Positions 61,368 to 64,000 of a DNA stretch of 64,000 nt are shown piece after piece. This stretch comes from Euryodendron excelsum (taxonomy: Eukaryota > Streptophyta > Magnoliopsida > Ericales > Pentaphylacaceae): assembly GCA_033060915.1 (NCBI GenBank), contig CM065381.1, positions 7,663,501 through 7,727,500 on the forward strand. The letters run 5' to 3'. A program made the position numbers and the translations under genes. The notes beneath the pieces are model-generated. The model saw nothing but the letters and a program-made list of their open reading frames with translations. It was not told the origin of the DNA and did not search any database. Numbering within the stretch: the stretch's first letter is position 1; each line of letters opens with the position of its first letter.

Positions 61368-61551
61368 AGAGTAATGTTATACAATCAGAAAATTCATACA
61401 GAATTTATCACCAGAATGATATGTTTAAGTTGTGGTCCTATCACTTCATAATAAAGAACCTATAAAGGTGCATATTAATTTCAAAACTACCATTGCCACA
61501 TTATTCTGGTACAAAATTTTGTACAATAATTCTAGAAGAATAACATTTTTC
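61368..61551. mobile_element. 184-bp hAT-like MITE private to unit C
   Basis: The insert is flanked by the perfect 8-bp repeat TTAGTTCT (61,360-61,367 and 61,552-61,559). Its ends AGAGTAATGTTAT and AATAACATTTTTC form an imperfect inverted repeat and resemble the shared MITE at 32,249-32,425. Units A and B have the empty site AATTAGTTCTATCAT or a near match. Confidence 0.9.
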
Positions 61552-62442
61552 TTAGTTCTATCATGAGATTTTCTATGACTTTAACCCGATTCAACCCGAA
61601 TCCGATCAACGTAAGTGAGACAAAAATAGAGTAGGAAAGTTCAACTTGTTACAGGCTTGAGGGATATGAGGTGGAGTTTTTCTATTAAGAATGGGGTAGG
61701 GTTTAGCTTAACCTATATTAAATCCGCTCCGTTGTCATTTCCACACCGAATACTATATCCAAACATAGCATAAAAAGTGGAGAAATAAATACCATTTTTG
61801 AAAATTAAAAGTCTTTCTACATTTCATGGTACGTAGGAAGAAGCTTACATGAAACATAATTCAGTTGCGTTTCAACAATCACAGCCGCGTAACTGTCAAC
61901 AATTTAGTTTGAACCATCCAAACAGATTCATGTAATCAGGTCTGGTCATTGAAAACTGAAAAAAGAGAGCCCCCGTGTGCATGTATGAATGCTTCGCCCA
62001 ACAACCCATAGGCCACGTTTATTTCAAGAGACAAAGGCCGGCGCCGGCGCGATTTGTTTAAGTATCTCACGTCCAGTCTTATCTCATATTTGCTTCCGCA
62101 AATGAAAGTCGAAATAACTAATTTATGGAAGGCCTTTTACCCTGTATATACACAGTATTACATAATTATATGATGAAGGTGGAATAACTTAACCGGGTGA
62201 TTCAGGTTTATAGAATGACAAAATTACCCTATGAGGGATTAGTAATCTCAGGATTAATCATTCCGCCCCAAGACTAGCAATGACACGAGTTTAGGTGAAA
62301 AGACCCATACTTCATCCCTAGCCCACCATGTTAACCCCTCCCCTGCTTAACCCCTCTCCACCCTGCCTCCTTTATTCATCCGCTGAATGGAATGTACCTC
62401 TCCATTACATCAAGCGTGTAATGAGATTCTTGATCCTATAGT

Positions 62443-62461
62443 ATATATATATATATATATG
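62443..62461. repeat. (AT)n microsatellite
   Basis: It is the counterpart of AT tracts at 35,323-35,342 (A) and 51,866-51,891 (B). A different AT locus is shared at 31,974-31,990, 43,792-43,814 and 58,850-58,864. Confidence 0.9.
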
Positions 62462-63137
62462 TATATGTTGGAGAAAGTTTGTTACAGAGCAAGTTATTAC
62501 ACTTTGTCCCCAAATCCGATCCAAACATAATTAGTATCACTCCATACCCTCCATACCCGGCCCAAGTGGTACGAAACAGGATGGCAACCCCAAGATGTCA
62601 AGTTATTTTATCATCCCTAACCCTACCTTAGTTCTTCCTGCCAAAAAAACCATGGCCATAGCTCAACTGATCATGGAAAAACATTCCAACCATCCCACCT
62701 TCCCTCCCTCTTTCTGTAGGAAAACACATGGTTTTGGCTAATATAGTAACAAACATGACCTGCAAAGTACATATACCAGGAAGAGAAAAGACACAAGCCA
62801 ACTCTGCAGATGGCAGCCTGTAAAATGAAATGAGGATTACTGTACAAAAGTAGAAACCCAGAAAGGCTTAATACGACCACGTGTTTAAGCATCCATTTCA
62901 TAAAAAAACCAGCCATACATGAGGCATAGTCTAATGTTTTTCCAGCATTTTGCTTCCTTTTATACTGTAACATTTAACAGAATGACTACAAAAGTAAGAC
63001 AATCGTGAGTGAGAGAGAGAGAGAGAGAGAGAGAGCAACAGTAGTAAGATATTAAGAAAGCAGCACAAACGCAATTCAAAGGAGCCCAAAAATAGGTAGT
63101 ATCTGTTGACCAAAATTCCAAACTTCAGCTATATCTT

Positions 63138-63294
63138 CTACTGCTTACTGCCCTGATTGGATAAAAGGGAAGCCAGACCCATTCTCCATCCAAACATAAC
63201 AGAAGGTTCACTCTTTTTCGGTATAAGACAAGGCAGACCGGCTCTCAAGCTGTAAGCGAGCGAAGTCTCCTGCTTTGCACTTGTCTCCAAGTAT
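63138..63294 (-). pseudogene. exon-like segment, - strand, unit C
   Basis: This is the intact copy of the 35,996-36,152 segment, with acceptor GGTATTTGTTGCAG and the frame ending LLSNQGSKQ. Being nearest the right edge of the array, it is the copy most likely to remain joined to a real gene outside the window. Confidence 0.35.
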
Positions 63295-63538
63295 CTGCAA
63301 CAAATACCAGCATAAACACACAATTAAAATTACTTCACACTGCTTATGTGAGAGAATGACTGTATTGCCATCAAAAAAACTTTTCTGAGAGATGCATTTC
63401 AGCATAGGCCCTAGCCACCCATATTGTCCCACTGATGACAGGGTGGCTTCCTCCCAATGAGAATACTATTTTCATCAAAATTAGGGAAATCTTCTAGTCT
63501 GTATGCATGCTTGCACAGTCATGCGCTTGTGTGCAGGC

Positions 63539-63540
<2 letters not shown>

Positions 63541-63621
<81 letters not shown>
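63541..63621. repeat. (GA)n followed by G-run
   Basis: About 25 GA units followed by ~32 G. The counterpart of the 81-G run in unit A. Confidence 0.95.
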
Positions 63622-63625
<4 letters not shown>

Positions 63626-63710
63626 TGCAATTGGTGTGAAACCAAGAAATGAGTATTTTCAAAGACAATACATAATGGTTTTGCTTGAGAGGAGATATAT
63701 TGCTTTCAAG

Positions 63711-63863
63711 AGAGTTCCACAGACACAGAATTCTGCAGTTCAAGAAATGCTGTCAGCACAAAATATGGGAATGATCCAGCGAAATATTGGGGAAGAAGTT
63801 GATAACATCACAGCACTGGAATTGGCCAGAAACATGAAGTTTCAAGCAGCACAAGAAAATTGA
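63711..63863 (+). pseudogene. exon-like segment, + strand, unit C
   Basis: The longest version: 50 codons plus TGA, with SAQNMGMIQRNIGEEV replacing the shorter SARNIGEEV of A. The frame stays open upstream to an ATG at 63,636 in this copy only. Confidence 0.35.
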
Positions 63864-63925
63864 GGAAATAAAAAACTGACACTATGCAGACATGCTTTTC
63901 AGAAAAGAAAAAAAAACACCATGAA

Positions 63926-64000
63926 GAGATGAAACGAGGTATCCCTATTGTGCACATAACAACAAATAAACGCCCTTCATTATTGGAGTTCCCAAATTAG
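63926..64000. other. right flank of the triplication
   Basis: Unique sequence beginning GAGATGAAACGAGGTATCCC, unlike the start of any unit. Too short to interpret. Confidence 0.6.

Larger units (their letters stand above)
53262..63925. repeat. tandem segmental duplication, unit C (10.66 kb)
   Basis: This third copy has the same order as A and B. It carries a 1,651-bp solo LTR and a 184-bp MITE absent from the others, and lacks about 1.8 kb (joined near 57,985) that A and B keep. Similarity ends at CACCATGAA (63,925), where the right flank GAGATGAAACGAGG begins instead of a fourth unit. Confidence 0.92.

Overview
The window is nuclear DNA of a flowering plant, most likely a eudicot. It is AT-rich, has large GT-AG introns, many transposon remnants and long simple repeats, and carries two genes whose closest known relatives are plant signalling proteins. 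The species cannot be fixed from the sequence. Only two protein-coding genes are supported with confidence.

Bases 1-15,700 hold a complete CBL-interacting protein kinase of the SOS2/CIPK24 type on the + strand: 14 coding exons, every junction in phase, 444 codons. The gene is stretched to about 15 kb by introns carrying transposons. Intron 7 holds a solo LTR with a perfect 5-bp target duplication. Intron 13 holds a Mutator-like element with a hAT-like MITE nested inside it. Bases 15,700-21,500 are repeat-rich, including a 3.7-kb element with long terminal inverted repeats that encloses a ~91-bp AT-rich tandem array.

Bases 21,600-25,060 hold an EIN3-binding F-box gene (EBF1/EBF2 type) on the - strand. 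It has two coding exons, 655 codons, a U-rich 3' region and a match to the EIN3/TEIL binding consensus in its promoter. EBF proteins mark EIN3/EIL factors for degradation, so such a site would fit the known negative feedback on ethylene signalling. The kinase acts in Na+ homeostasis. The sequence gives no sign that the two genes are co-regulated.

Bases 26,272-63,925 are one large tandem triplication, units A, B and C, with an ancestral unit of about 10.5 kb. Units differ by point changes, a ~1.8-kb deletion in C, and insertions private to one copy: two solo LTRs in B (1,343 and 4,625 bp), and a solo LTR (1,651 bp) and a 184-bp MITE in C. The most notable observation is at the A/B and B/C junctions. 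Both carry the same 12-bp filler, which with its flanks is a 19-bp exact inverted copy of sequence about 750 bp away inside the unit. This is what a templated insertion made by microhomology-mediated template switching would leave, followed by unequal exchange that made the third copy. No intact protein gene is recognised in the units. They carry short exon-like fragments whose parent gene may lie just beyond the right edge.
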